From UBA699 sp050261915 (GTDB lineage: Bacteria > Bacillota > Clostridia > Clostridiales > Clostridiaceae), in the NCBI GenBank assembly GCA_050261915.1, contig JBLNDT010000047.1, forward strand, positions 1-64,000: a stretch of 64,000 nucleotides of DNA, in the 5' to 3' direction. The notes under the pieces were generated by a model. That model saw only the letters and a program-made list of their open reading frames with translations, searched no databases and was not told where the DNA came from. Positions 8,218-15,917 of this stretch are shown here, in pieces; within the stretch, counting starts at the first letter, position 1, and each line of letters begins with the position of its first letter. Both the position numbers and the translations under genes were made by a program.

Positions 8218-8709
8218 CTATTCCTTATATTTTATCCGAAAAGCCTTATTGTTTACTGCTCTTTGAACAGCCAATATTCCGTCTAAATGGTCGTATTCAT
8301 GCTGAATAAGTTCTGCCAGATCTCCTTCAAAATGAAGACTGCATTCCTTCCAGTCCAGATCCCTAAAAAAAACTATGCATTCCTTATATCTTTCAACCTT
8401 TACCTCTAGATTAGGGAAACTCATGCAGTCATCCCAAATTTCAAATTTCTCATCAACAGGGAACTCAAGCCTAGGATTAATAAATACTATACTATTGTTG
8501 CCATAATTCATATAAAGTATTCTGTAGGCCGCATCTATTTGTGGAGCTGCAATAGCTCGGCCAAATCCATTCACCCGCCTAAAATCCATTAAGGTTTCAT
8601 GAAGGTCCTGCACTACTGTTTTCACACTGCTTAATTCTTCATAGTTTAATTCCCTTGATATCTTATATAAATTTTCATTTCCAAGAAGCAGTATATCTTT
8701 TACAGCCAT
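8218..8709 (-). CDS. def: Peptide deformylase, divergent paralogue
   Basis: 163 aa. The zinc site HEYDH is intact near residue 138, and the third ligand Cys sits in DDCMSFP, which replaces the usual EGCLS. Motif 1 reads GFGRAIAAPQI, two residues longer than GVGLAAPQI, but keeps the catalytic Gln. Deformylases remove the formyl group from nascent N-terminal Met. The altered motifs mark a divergent subfamily, probably an accessory enzyme rather than the main copy. Binding site AAGGAGTGA. Confidence 0.8.
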   Translation of the reverse strand: MAVKDILLLGNENLYKISRELNYEELSSVKTVVQDLHETLMDFRRVNGFGRAIAAPQIDAAYRILYMNYGNNSIVFINPRLEFPVDEKFEIWDDCMSFPNLEVKVERYKECIVFFRDLDWKECSLHFEGDLAELIQHEYDHLDGILAVQRAVNNKAFRIKYKE

Positions 8710-8733
8710 AAAATCACTCCTTATGTTTTACCT

Positions 8734-11502
8734 TTATTGTATCGAATATATATCCGAAAATTCAATGTTTATTTTTTCAACCTTGCTGTTTATTGCTTTA
8801 ATATTATCAGGATTGCCTTCATCTCTCAAGCTAACAGCAGGGAGCATAATTTTAAATGTGCTCCCCTTTCCTGGCTTGCTTTCAACCCATATCCTACCTT
8901 TATGAAGGTCCACTATTGATTTAACTAAGGACAACCCTATCCCGCTTCCTTCAGAATTTCTCGAGAGAGATTTATCCACTTGATGAAATCTTTTAAATAT
9001 ATCATTAAGACTTTTTTCATCCATGCCTATTCCTGTGTCTTGAACCCAAATTTCTACAGAATCATTCTCGTCAAAAACATTTACATATATCTTGCCACCT
9101 GGATTAGTAAATTTAATTGCATTTGATATAAGATTTAATACTATCCTCTCAATTTTATCTGGATCGCATGCAATATACTTTTCTTCAACATCCGTATCAA
9201 AAATAATATCAATGTCCTTCTGAGAAATATAATCAGACACTGAGAGCACAATATCCTCTACCAGCTGCACAATATTTTCATTTGAAAGATTTAGTTTGTA
9301 AAAACCTGATTCCATTTTAGACAAATCAACTACATTGTTTATTATTTTTGTAAATCTGTAGCAGTTTTGTTTTACAACGTTTATATTCTTCAATATTCTC
9401 CTGTCATCATCCCTGATAAGACCTTCTTTTAAGTAAAATTCTGTTAGCTGATTAGTGCAGAAAATAACATTTAGAGGAGTTTTTAACTCATGTGATATAT
9501 TTGCAAAGATATCCTCCTGAACCTTTAGGTTTTCCTCCATTTTCTTTCTTAATTCTACTTCCTCAGTTATATCTATAGATATAATCACTTCCTCTAAAAT
9601 TTTGTGGTTTAATCCATAAATTGGCTGGTGGAGAATCTTGTAATATTTATTGCAGGTTCCAACCTTAATATTCTTATATGTATAATAAGAATTCATATTT
9701 TTATCTATTAAATTTTTAATGTTTAATTTCATTTCATCCTTGTTGCCAAATGGATGAATATTGTCTAATGTTTTTCCAATAATAGAATTTATAGGACCTA
9801 TTTCAGGACTTATATACTTCAAAGTATCATAATATTTATGATTCATATCTATAATCTTATAATCAGGATAATTAAATCTTACGAAACCAAGCTCAAGTCT
9901 TTCAATTATATTGTTCATCAAGTTATACTGAGTTTTTATAAGAAGTGCTTCTTCATTTTTTAATCTATTCGTTACATCATGTCCAATTATCATTACAGAA
10001 TTTAAATTTTCTTTGTCACATACAGCAGTACAGTTTATCTCAAAAGATGCTGCCCTGTCATGGTTTCTTACAGTATATTGAATTTCTTTACTATTATCAC
10101 CTTTTAACATATTATTAAAATCCTTATTGTCAGAAAATACCCTTCCCCTGTAGTCATACACCTCAATGTTTTCTAAAAGACTTTCAATATTCCCTATTTC
10201 CATAATATTGTTAATATTTTCTCTCACAACTTTATTTGCACTTGTTATATTTCCCATTTTGTCCAAAGCAATTACCCAGTCCGACATATTTTCAATCATG
10301 GTCTCAAGCTCTTCCTTTTGTCTTTTTATTACGTAATCCTTTTCAACATAGTCAGATATATCCACAATTTGAGAAATCAAATATAAGGGATTCCCTTTAG
10401 TATCCCGAACCAAGGATTCCGTTACCAGCATCCATTTTAGCTCACCAAATTGGTTTTCATATCTTTTTTTAAACTTATAACTTGAATTAGAGCTGCTGCA
10501 TAGTTCTTGTATATGCTTATTAAATTCCTCATCTTCTTCATAAAATATTTCCTTGTATGAACAGAAGTTATTTCCAAATACTTCTTTAAAATACCTGTTT
10601 ATTTTTATCCATTCTCCCTTCATTGAAACTATAGAAATTCCATTAGGGGAATTCTCAAATAAAGATACAAACAGGTTTTGACTTAAATTTAATCTCATTA
10701 ATGCTTCATTATACGGATATTCTGCTGTTTCCATATAAACTCCAATAAAGAGGTACCCACTGCATACCACCCACAATAAATGACCTAAATTATTGAAATA
10801 TGAGGTTAGATCATTTTGATATAATGTAAAACAAAATTCTGAAACTATTGCAGAAATTATAGCGAATCTAACATATTTAAAATTCACCGGCTTATTTCTA
10901 TCACTAGTATTGTTTAACTTAATTAATGACATTATTAGTATTAATATAACCATATGCTCAAGAATAATTTTTAAATTTGTTAGCCCATTAACAGTCCAAA
11001 GCCTGAATTGAAATGGAAACATAAATACTAATACAGTACCAGCTGCACTAATGAAAATTGAAATGAGCAGAAGCTTGTATTTATTAGTAATAGCAGTCAT
11101 AGGGGATTTTAAGGAAACACCAAGAAGAACAAATGCCATAGCAAATCGTGATATAATCCAAAACTTACAAGTAATTTCTCTGCAGTAAAAATAATCAAAT
11201 ATATTGATTTGAAAATATGTGGTATGGAAAATACCAAATATTGTTATTATCAAAAATCCAAAGCCTATAATGCGGCTTATCTCAGAGCTTTTGTCGAGCA
11301 TTTGCCAGCTTATAAGAAATATAGAGAATCCTACAAATATACATATTATTTCCAGTATTGTATGCACCATCTTATAATTTGCAGCCCAAGGAGTATAAAA
11401 TATATTAGACGACAAAATGCACAGGAATATTATTGAAATGTATATCCAATTTTCGTTAAGTTTATTTAATTGGCACAAGGAAATTTTAATATTTTTTTCC
11501 AT
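8734..11502 (-). CDS. Orphan sensor histidine kinase with MASE3-type membrane sensor and PAS domains
   Basis: 922 aa. Residues ~1-260 contain seven or eight membrane helices in a MASE3-like arrangement. They are followed by three PAS regions (~270-395, ~400-520, ~530-650), a HisKA domain with the phosphoacceptor His in FANISHELKTPLNV (~665), and an HATPase domain with NLISNAIKFT, DTGIGM and GSGIGLSLVKSIV. All kinase boxes look intact. No response regulator is adjacent, so the partner is encoded elsewhere. Many clostridial orphan kinases of this form feed Spo0A or c-di-GMP circuits, which is inference here. Confidence 0.85.
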   Translation of the reverse strand: MEKNIKISLCQLNKLNENWIYISIIFLCILSSNIFYTPWAANYKMVHTILEIICIFVGFSIFLISWQMLDKSSEISRIIGFGFLIITIFGIFHTTYFQINIFDYFYCREITCKFWIISRFAMAFVLLGVSLKSPMTAITNKYKLLLISIFISAAGTVLVFMFPFQFRLWTVNGLTNLKIILEHMVILILIMSLIKLNNTSDRNKPVNFKYVRFAIISAIVSEFCFTLYQNDLTSYFNNLGHLLWVVCSGYLFIGVYMETAEYPYNEALMRLNLSQNLFVSLFENSPNGISIVSMKGEWIKINRYFKEVFGNNFCSYKEIFYEEDEEFNKHIQELCSSSNSSYKFKKRYENQFGELKWMLVTESLVRDTKGNPLYLISQIVDISDYVEKDYVIKRQKEELETMIENMSDWVIALDKMGNITSANKVVRENINNIMEIGNIESLLENIEVYDYRGRVFSDNKDFNNMLKGDNSKEIQYTVRNHDRAASFEINCTAVCDKENLNSVMIIGHDVTNRLKNEEALLIKTQYNLMNNIIERLELGFVRFNYPDYKIIDMNHKYYDTLKYISPEIGPINSIIGKTLDNIHPFGNKDEMKLNIKNLIDKNMNSYYTYKNIKVGTCNKYYKILHQPIYGLNHKILEEVIISIDITEEVELRKKMEENLKVQEDIFANISHELKTPLNVIFCTNQLTEFYLKEGLIRDDDRRILKNINVVKQNCYRFTKIINNVVDLSKMESGFYKLNLSNENIVQLVEDIVLSVSDYISQKDIDIIFDTDVEEKYIACDPDKIERIVLNLISNAIKFTNPGGKIYVNVFDENDSVEIWVQDTGIGMDEKSLNDIFKRFHQVDKSLSRNSEGSGIGLSLVKSIVDLHKGRIWVESKPGKGSTFKIMLPAVSLRDEGNPDNIKAINSKVEKINIEFSDIYSIQ

Positions 11503-11609
11503 ACTAATCCTTCTTCCTGCAATATAAAATCACTACAATATAATTTTACATCAAATAGCATAATATATAAATAATTACAGATGATTTTACCATAAACATT
11601 TTCGTTCAA

Positions 11610-11643
11610 AAAAACACAAGGTACTACAAAACCTTGTGTTTTT
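11610..11643. terminator. Terminator downstream of the amidohydrolase operon
   Basis: AAAAACACAAGGT (11610-11622) pairs with ACCTTGTGTTTTT (11631-11643) around an 8-nt loop, flanked by T runs on both strands. On the minus strand it ends the nitrilase/VOC operon; it lies upstream of the kinase gene. Confidence 0.88.
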
Positions 11644-11691
11644 TTATTGATATTAAATTACATTTTGGTTTGATATATAATTGACAATTTA

Positions 11692-12504
11692 TTAATATAT
11701 TTCAGGTCTTCTATGTTTAAGCAGGGGCAGTGATTCTCTAACTTCATTTATGTCATCAATGTCTAATTCTAAAAAAAGTATGTCTTCCATTTTATCAAGT
11801 TTTCCAATTACTTCTCCAAAGGAGTTAACTCCTATTGAATTGCCATAAGCTTGATAAGGTCCTTTTTCGTCCCGTGCTGAAGAAATACCAAACATATAAA
11901 GCTGGTTGTCAAGTGCTCTGCATCTAAAGGTGAGTTCCCAATGAGCAGGACCTGTAGTCATGTTAAAGGCTGCTGGTACAAAAACTCCCTTTGCACCTTC
12001 TAGTGACATTTTTCTAGTGAATTCAGGGAATCTTATGTCATAGCATATCATTATCCCGAACTTTCCCCAAGGGGTATCAAAGGTTGTTGATTGGTTTCCT
12101 GGATTTAACACGTCAGATTCCTTAAAAGTAATTTTCCCCTTTATATCAATATCAAATAGATGTGCTTTTCTGTGCTTTGCTATTAGTTCACCATGATTAT
12201 CAAATACATAACACGTATTATATATCTTATCCTCATCTATTTCAGGTATTGAACCTCCAACAATAAATATGTCATTTTCTCTTGCAGCCTCAGATAACAT
12301 CTTAAGGGTTTCTCCATTAGGATAATTTTCAGAATAAGCTCTGAAATATTTATTGCTGTATGGACAGTTAAACATTTCTGGCAGTGCTGCAATCTTTGCT
12401 CCCATTTTAGCGGACTTTTCAATAAGCTCCTTGGCATGACGAATATTATCACTTTTATCTTTAACTACCATCATCTGACATAATGCTATTTTTAACTTTT
12501 CCAT
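11692..12504 (-). CDS. Nitrilase-superfamily amidohydrolase (Nit2/omega-amidase-like)
   Basis: 270 aa. The Glu-Lys-Cys triad is visible in ALPEMF (Glu ~43), HRKAHLFD (Lys ~112) and MICYDIRFPE (Cys ~153). The length and motif spacing fit the Nit1/Nit2/YafV branch, which hydrolyses omega-amides such as 2-oxoglutaramate or deaminated metabolites. It has an AAAGGGGTG binding site and lies 15 bp downstream of the VOC gene, so the two are probably one transcription unit. Confidence 0.85.
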   Translation of the reverse strand: MEKLKIALCQMMVVKDKSDNIRHAKELIEKSAKMGAKIAALPEMFNCPYSNKYFRAYSENYPNGETLKMLSEAARENDIFIVGGSIPEIDEDKIYNTCYVFDNHGELIAKHRKAHLFDIDIKGKITFKESDVLNPGNQSTTFDTPWGKFGIMICYDIRFPEFTRKMSLEGAKGVFVPAAFNMTTGPAHWELTFRCRALDNQLYMFGISSARDEKGPYQAYGNSIGVNSFGEVIGKLDKMEDILFLELDIDDINEVRESLPLLKHRRPEIY

Positions 12505-12519
12505 GTAAACACCCCTTTT

Positions 12520-12882
12520 CTAGTCTTGTACAAATTCTAGCCTTTCACCGTCAGGCCCATAAAAAAAGAATATTTTTCCCTCTTCGAATGGCTTTGGAGC
12601 ATCAAATATGAGCTTTACCCCGGCATTTTTTAATTTATCAACGCTTTCTTCAATATCTGTAACCTTAAATGCAATATGGTCCACCACACCAGAAGTTCTT
12701 TCTAGCCCTTCAGCGGTATATTGAATTAATTCAATAATTCCATTTCCACTATCCATAAAGGCAATCTTAAGTCTTTCATCCTCATGACTTCTGCATTCCT
12801 TTAACCCAAGTACTTCAGAATAAAACTTTTTTGAGGTTTCAAGATCCTTTACCACTACTCCAATATGAGCAATATTATACAT
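12520..12882 (-). CDS. VOC-family metalloprotein (glyoxalase/epimerase type)
   Basis: 120 aa, two beta-alpha-beta-beta-beta modules. Putative metal ligands are His in IAHIGVVV, Glu in GIIELIQY, His in VVDHIAFKV and Glu in ERLEFVQD, the pattern of methylmalonyl-CoA epimerases and glyoxalases. Its small size and the absence of other mutase-pathway genes nearby prevent a precise call. It is first in an operon with the amidohydrolase. Confidence 0.82.
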   Translation of the reverse strand: MYNIAHIGVVVKDLETSKKFYSEVLGLKECRSHEDERLKIAFMDSGNGIIELIQYTAEGLERTSGVVDHIAFKVTDIEESVDKLKNAGVKLIFDAPKPFEEGKIFFFYGPDGERLEFVQD

Positions 12883-12910
12883 ATTACCACCCCTTTATAT
12901 AGCTTAAGTA

Positions 12911-13432
12911 TTAACTTTGGTTTTTATTAGATTTCATTTTTACATGCTGTTTAAACAGTTTTTCAACTTCAGGTTTATCCTTTTCACATACTTCCCAGTC
13001 TGTGGTGATGCTTTTATCAGCCTTGATATATTTGTAAATAAGCATTGTAGCTCTTCTGTCCGACCATTCAAATTCAGTTATATTTTCCCATAATATAAAA
13101 TTATAAAGCTGCTTGTCATAAAAATTCCTTGTTCCTATACCCTTTTCAGTAATGATATTAACCTTGCTGAAATCTAAAATACAAAGCAGTGCATAAAAAA
13201 CTATTGCCAAGCCAAGATATGAAAGCAGTGAATTAACAAAGGCATAAATTAGATAAAACAAAATCAAAATAAATAAAAGTCCTAACAGCTTAAGCTTTAA
13301 ACCATTAGACCTAAGTCTGTAAACTTCTTTTCCAGGGGATTTAATACTGCTTTTTCCTTTTAAAAATGTAAAATAAAATTGAAGTATAGACGCTGCTGCC
13401 ACAAGAATTAACAGCATATTTTCATAATTCAT
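12911..13432 (-). CDS. Membrane protein, DUF5673-like
   Basis: 173 aa. One N-terminal helix (residues ~5-25) and a helical pair (~48-88) are followed by a cytosolic beta-rich domain with LYNFILWENITEFEWSDR, which resembles the DUF5673 domain. The tail is basic. No function is known. It may be co-transcribed with the VOC gene downstream (28 bp). Confidence 0.6.
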   Translation of the reverse strand: MNYENMLLILVAAASILQFYFTFLKGKSSIKSPGKEVYRLRSNGLKLKLLGLLFILILFYLIYAFVNSLLSYLGLAIVFYALLCILDFSKVNIITEKGIGTRNFYDKQLYNFILWENITEFEWSDRRATMLIYKYIKADKSITTDWEVCEKDKPEVEKLFKQHVKMKSNKNQS

Positions 13433-13483
13433 ATATTAGCCACCTTTCTCTGTTGTAACAATTCAATTATACAACAAAAACAC

Positions 13484-13795
13484 TTATTTTTCATCACGGA
13501 ATATGCAGGCTACAAGCATTCCCATTATAACTACCCCAAAAATGCTTTCTGTCATTATAAAAAGCTTTACCAGACTTGAGTTTGGAATTATATCACCATA
13601 ACCTAATGTAGTTATTGTTACAACGCTAAAATATATAAAATCAAATAAATTCCAACTACCATTCCCCATACCCTCTCTAAAGATAAAATAATCAGGGGAA
13701 CATAATGAGATTTTCCAATAAATTAATCCAAAAGATATAAACACAAATATATAAATAAGGGTTAGAATTATAATTGTTTTCTTTTTTGACTTCAT
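13484..13795 (-). CDS. Two-transmembrane potassium channel
   Basis: 103 aa. Two membrane helices (residues ~8-28 and ~80-100) flank a pore loop with the K+ selectivity filter TTLGYGD preceded by FDFIYFSVVT. This is the minimal KcsA-like pore; there is no cytosolic RCK or ligand-binding domain. It would form a tetramer. Binding site AGGAAGTG. Confidence 0.88.
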   Translation of the reverse strand: MKSKKKTIIILTLIYIFVFISFGLIYWKISLCSPDYFIFREGMGNGSWNLFDFIYFSVVTITTLGYGDIIPNSSLVKLFIMTESIFGVVIMGMLVACIFRDEK

Positions 13796-13828
13796 AATGC
13801 ACTTCCTGAACTTTTTATTTATATATAT

Positions 13829-13855
13829 GAAAAAAAGCCGCTATTTAAGCGGCTT
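13829..13855 (-). terminator. Rho-independent terminator of cysS
   Basis: AAGCCGC (13835-13841) pairs with GCGGCTT (13849-13855) around a short AT loop, followed on the minus strand by seven T. It begins just after the cysS stop codon at 13864. Confidence 0.9.
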
Positions 13856-13863
13856 ATAAAAAT

Positions 13864-15273
13864 TTATTTAAGTTTCCAGGAAACCCCATCCTTAGTATCA
13901 ATCAATTCAATATTCATTTCATTAAATTTGTTTCTTATTTCATCAGCTTTTGCCCAGTTCTTGTTTGCCCTTGCTTCATTTCTTTCAGCAATAAGTTTGT
14001 TAATAAGTTCTTCATCTAAATGGCTTATATCATCCTTATCTTCTTTTAACAAATCAAGAGATAATACTCGGTCAAAATCTTCAATTAATGTGATTTTTTC
14101 TTTTGAATTAAGTTCGCTGTCCTTTATAACATCTGAAAGTACAGTTAATGCATTTGGCATATTTAAATCGTCACTAATCTGAATACCAAATTTTTCTTTA
14201 TATGCATTAATCTTTTCAAGGTCTATATTGCTGTTTTGATCAACTGTTTCAGATATATTTGCAACCTTTGCTTTTAACTTTTTAAGTGAATTTGCTGCAT
14301 CTCTTAACGCATCAAAGCTGAATAAAAGCTGCTTTCTATATCTTGATTGAAGGCAGAAATACCTGTAATCAATGGCTTTAAACCCTTCTTCAAGAACTCT
14401 TGATAATGTTAGGAAGTCCCCGCTGGATTTTGACATTTTGCCTCCATCCACTACTAAAAACTCTCCATGCATCCAGTAATTTACCCATTTATGACCTAAT
14501 GCACCTTCTGACTGAGCTATTTCATTTGTATGATGTACCGGAATATGGTCTATTCCTCCACAGTGTATATCTATTCTCTCACCAAGGTATTTCATTGACA
14601 TTGCAGAGCATTCAAGATGCCACCCTGGAAATCCTCTTCCCCAAGGTGAGTCCCACTGCATGATCTGATTTTTAAATTTGGAATTAGTAAACCAAAGAAC
14701 AAAATCCAATGGATTTTTTTTGTTTTCATCCACTTCAATTCTGCTTCCTGCTTCAAGTTCCTCCATGGATAGATTTGCAAGTTTGTTGTAGTCCTTAAAT
14801 TTATCTATTTCAAAATACACATTTCCATTTGATACATAAGTGTAGCCTTTTTCTTCAAGGACCTTGATAAGGTCTATCATTTCCTGAATGTGTTCAGTGG
14901 CTCTGCAAATCACAGTTGGTCTTTTTATATTAAGCTTGCTGCAATCCTCAAAGAATGCATCCTCATAAAACTTTGCAATTTCCCAAACAGTTTTGTTTTC
15001 TCTTTTTGCTCCAAGTTCCATTTTATCTTCTCCTGAATCTGCATCAGACTGGAGGTGCCCTACGTCAGTAATGTTCATTACGTGGTTAACCTTGTAGCCA
15101 AGGTATTCAAAGGACTTCTTAAGAAGATCTTCAAAAATATAGGTTCTAAGATTACCTATATGGGCAAAATTGTATACGGTAGGTCCGCAAGTGTAAAGCT
15201 TCACACAATTTTTTTCTACTGGTATAAATTCTTCGCGTTGTTTTCCAAGTGAGTTATATAAATAAAAACTCAT
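13864..15273 (-). CDS. cysS: Cysteinyl-tRNA synthetase
   Basis: 469 aa from the ATG at 15271-15273 with a GGGAGGG site; an apparent TTG at 15288 lies inside that site. Class I motifs are clear: TCGPTVYNFAHIGNLRTY (HIGH variant HIGN) and KMSKSSGD (KMSKS). Zinc ligands are the Cys of TCGPT, Cys and His in HLECSAM and nearby HCGGIDH. It charges tRNA-Cys. It is preceded by a dedicated promoter, a Cys-rich leader peptide and an attenuator, and followed by its own terminator, so it is monocistronic. Confidence 0.96.
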   Translation of the reverse strand: MSFYLYNSLGKQREEFIPVEKNCVKLYTCGPTVYNFAHIGNLRTYIFEDLLKKSFEYLGYKVNHVMNITDVGHLQSDADSGEDKMELGAKRENKTVWEIAKFYEDAFFEDCSKLNIKRPTVICRATEHIQEMIDLIKVLEEKGYTYVSNGNVYFEIDKFKDYNKLANLSMEELEAGSRIEVDENKKNPLDFVLWFTNSKFKNQIMQWDSPWGRGFPGWHLECSAMSMKYLGERIDIHCGGIDHIPVHHTNEIAQSEGALGHKWVNYWMHGEFLVVDGGKMSKSSGDFLTLSRVLEEGFKAIDYRYFCLQSRYRKQLLFSFDALRDAANSLKKLKAKVANISETVDQNSNIDLEKINAYKEKFGIQISDDLNMPNALTVLSDVIKDSELNSKEKITLIEDFDRVLSLDLLKEDKDDISHLDEELINKLIAERNEARANKNWAKADEIRNKFNEMNIELIDTKDGVSWKLK

Positions 15274-15290
15274 TTTAATCCCTCCCAAAT

Positions 15291-15366
15291 AATAAAACCC
15301 CAGGAATAACTACCTGCGGCTTAAATCAAACAAAATCAAAAATTAAACTAATAGTTTAAGGCCGCA
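15291..15366 (-). promoter_or_regulatory. Cysteine attenuator: mutually exclusive antiterminator and terminator helices
   Basis: On the minus-strand RNA, the segment at 15355-15366 (inside leader codons 15-19) can pair with 15315-15325 as an 11-bp stem with one bulge; call this the antiterminator. Alternatively CCGCAGG (15313-15319) pairs with CCTGGGG (15298-15304), with one mismatch and an 8-nt loop, followed by TTTTATTATTT; call this the terminator. The two share bases 15315-15319, so they cannot coexist. No T-box consensus is present. That ribosome stalling at the leader Cys codons chooses between them is inference. Confidence 0.72.
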
Positions 15367-15410
15367 TTAAATAAAGAGCATATACTAAAGCAGCTGCAAC
15401 AACATTTCAT
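15348..15410 (-). CDS. Cys-rich leader peptide of cysS
   Basis: A 20-codon ORF, MKCCCSCFSICSLFNAALNY, with five Cys codons (positions 3, 4, 5, 7 and 11). Its ATG at 15408-15410 has a near-perfect AAGGAGGT site, and it starts within about 40 nt of the predicted transcription start. The stop at 15348-15350 places a terminating ribosome over the 5' arm of the antiterminator helix. Too short for standard gene callers. Its likely role is to sense charged tRNA-Cys, not to make a functional peptide. Confidence 0.72.
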   Translation of the reverse strand: MKCCCSCFSICSLFNAALNY

Positions 15411-15443
15411 TTTAACGACCTCCTTACAAACATTTATATATAA

Positions 15444-15471
15444 ATACTACCATATTATTAAAATAATGCAA
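15444..15471 (-). promoter_or_regulatory. Promoter of the cysS leader
   Basis: The minus strand carries TTGCAT (15466-15471), a 16-bp spacer and TAGTAT (15444-15449), ahead of the leader peptide. It sits between the dut stop codon and the leader ORF, so cysS need not depend on dut readthrough. Confidence 0.6.
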
Positions 15472-15476
15472 CTGTT

Positions 15477-15917
15477 TTATTTTACACCAGTAGAGCCAAA
15501 GCCACCTCTGCCCTCATTTCCAAAGAAATCCACCTCATCAAATTCAATTTCGGGCATAACCTCCATTATTCGAAACTGGCATACTTTGTCTCCCTTTTTA
15601 ATCATTGAGCCGCCCCCATCTCTTCCCTGAAGACAAAACACAGGCATATGCCACTGATCAGTATCCCCTATATATGTATCATCAATAACCCCCACAGAAT
15701 TTGTTTGAATTATTCCCCAGGTCTTGAAGGTTGAGCTTCTTGGTGCTACGTGAGCCTCCCATCCTTTAGGCAGTTCCATTGCAATGCCTAAGGGTATCAT
15801 TGCCTTCTCTCCTGTTTTAATAAAGATATCTGCATTTGAATATAAATCAATCCAATTTCCCTTTTCTATTTTTTTTAGTTTAACTGCTCCTTCAAAATAC
15901 TTTATTCTGATTTTCAT
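15477..15917 (-). CDS. dut: dUTP diphosphatase
   Basis: 146 aa, the trimeric dUTPase fold. Motifs: APRSSTFKTWGI (motif 2), NSVGVIDDTYIGD (motif 3, with the catalytic Asp), KGDKVCQFRI (motif 4) and the flexible C-terminal RGGFGSTG (motif 5). It converts dUTP to dUMP, keeping uracil out of DNA. Its start lies inside the end of the MutS-like gene (26-nt overlap) with a GGAGG site, so translation is probably coupled. Confidence 0.93.
   Translation of the reverse strand: MKIRIKYFEGAVKLKKIEKGNWIDLYSNADIFIKTGEKAMIPLGIAMELPKGWEAHVAPRSSTFKTWGIIQTNSVGVIDDTYIGDTDQWHMPVFCLQGRDGGGSMIKKGDKVCQFRIMEVMPEIEFDEVDFFGNEGRGGFGSTGVK

Noticed and set aside
15274..15476. T-box riboswitch upstream of cysS
   Set aside because: The conserved T-box bulge (AGGGTGG-x-ACCGCG type) is absent on the minus strand; the structures seen are explained by a leader-peptide attenuator.
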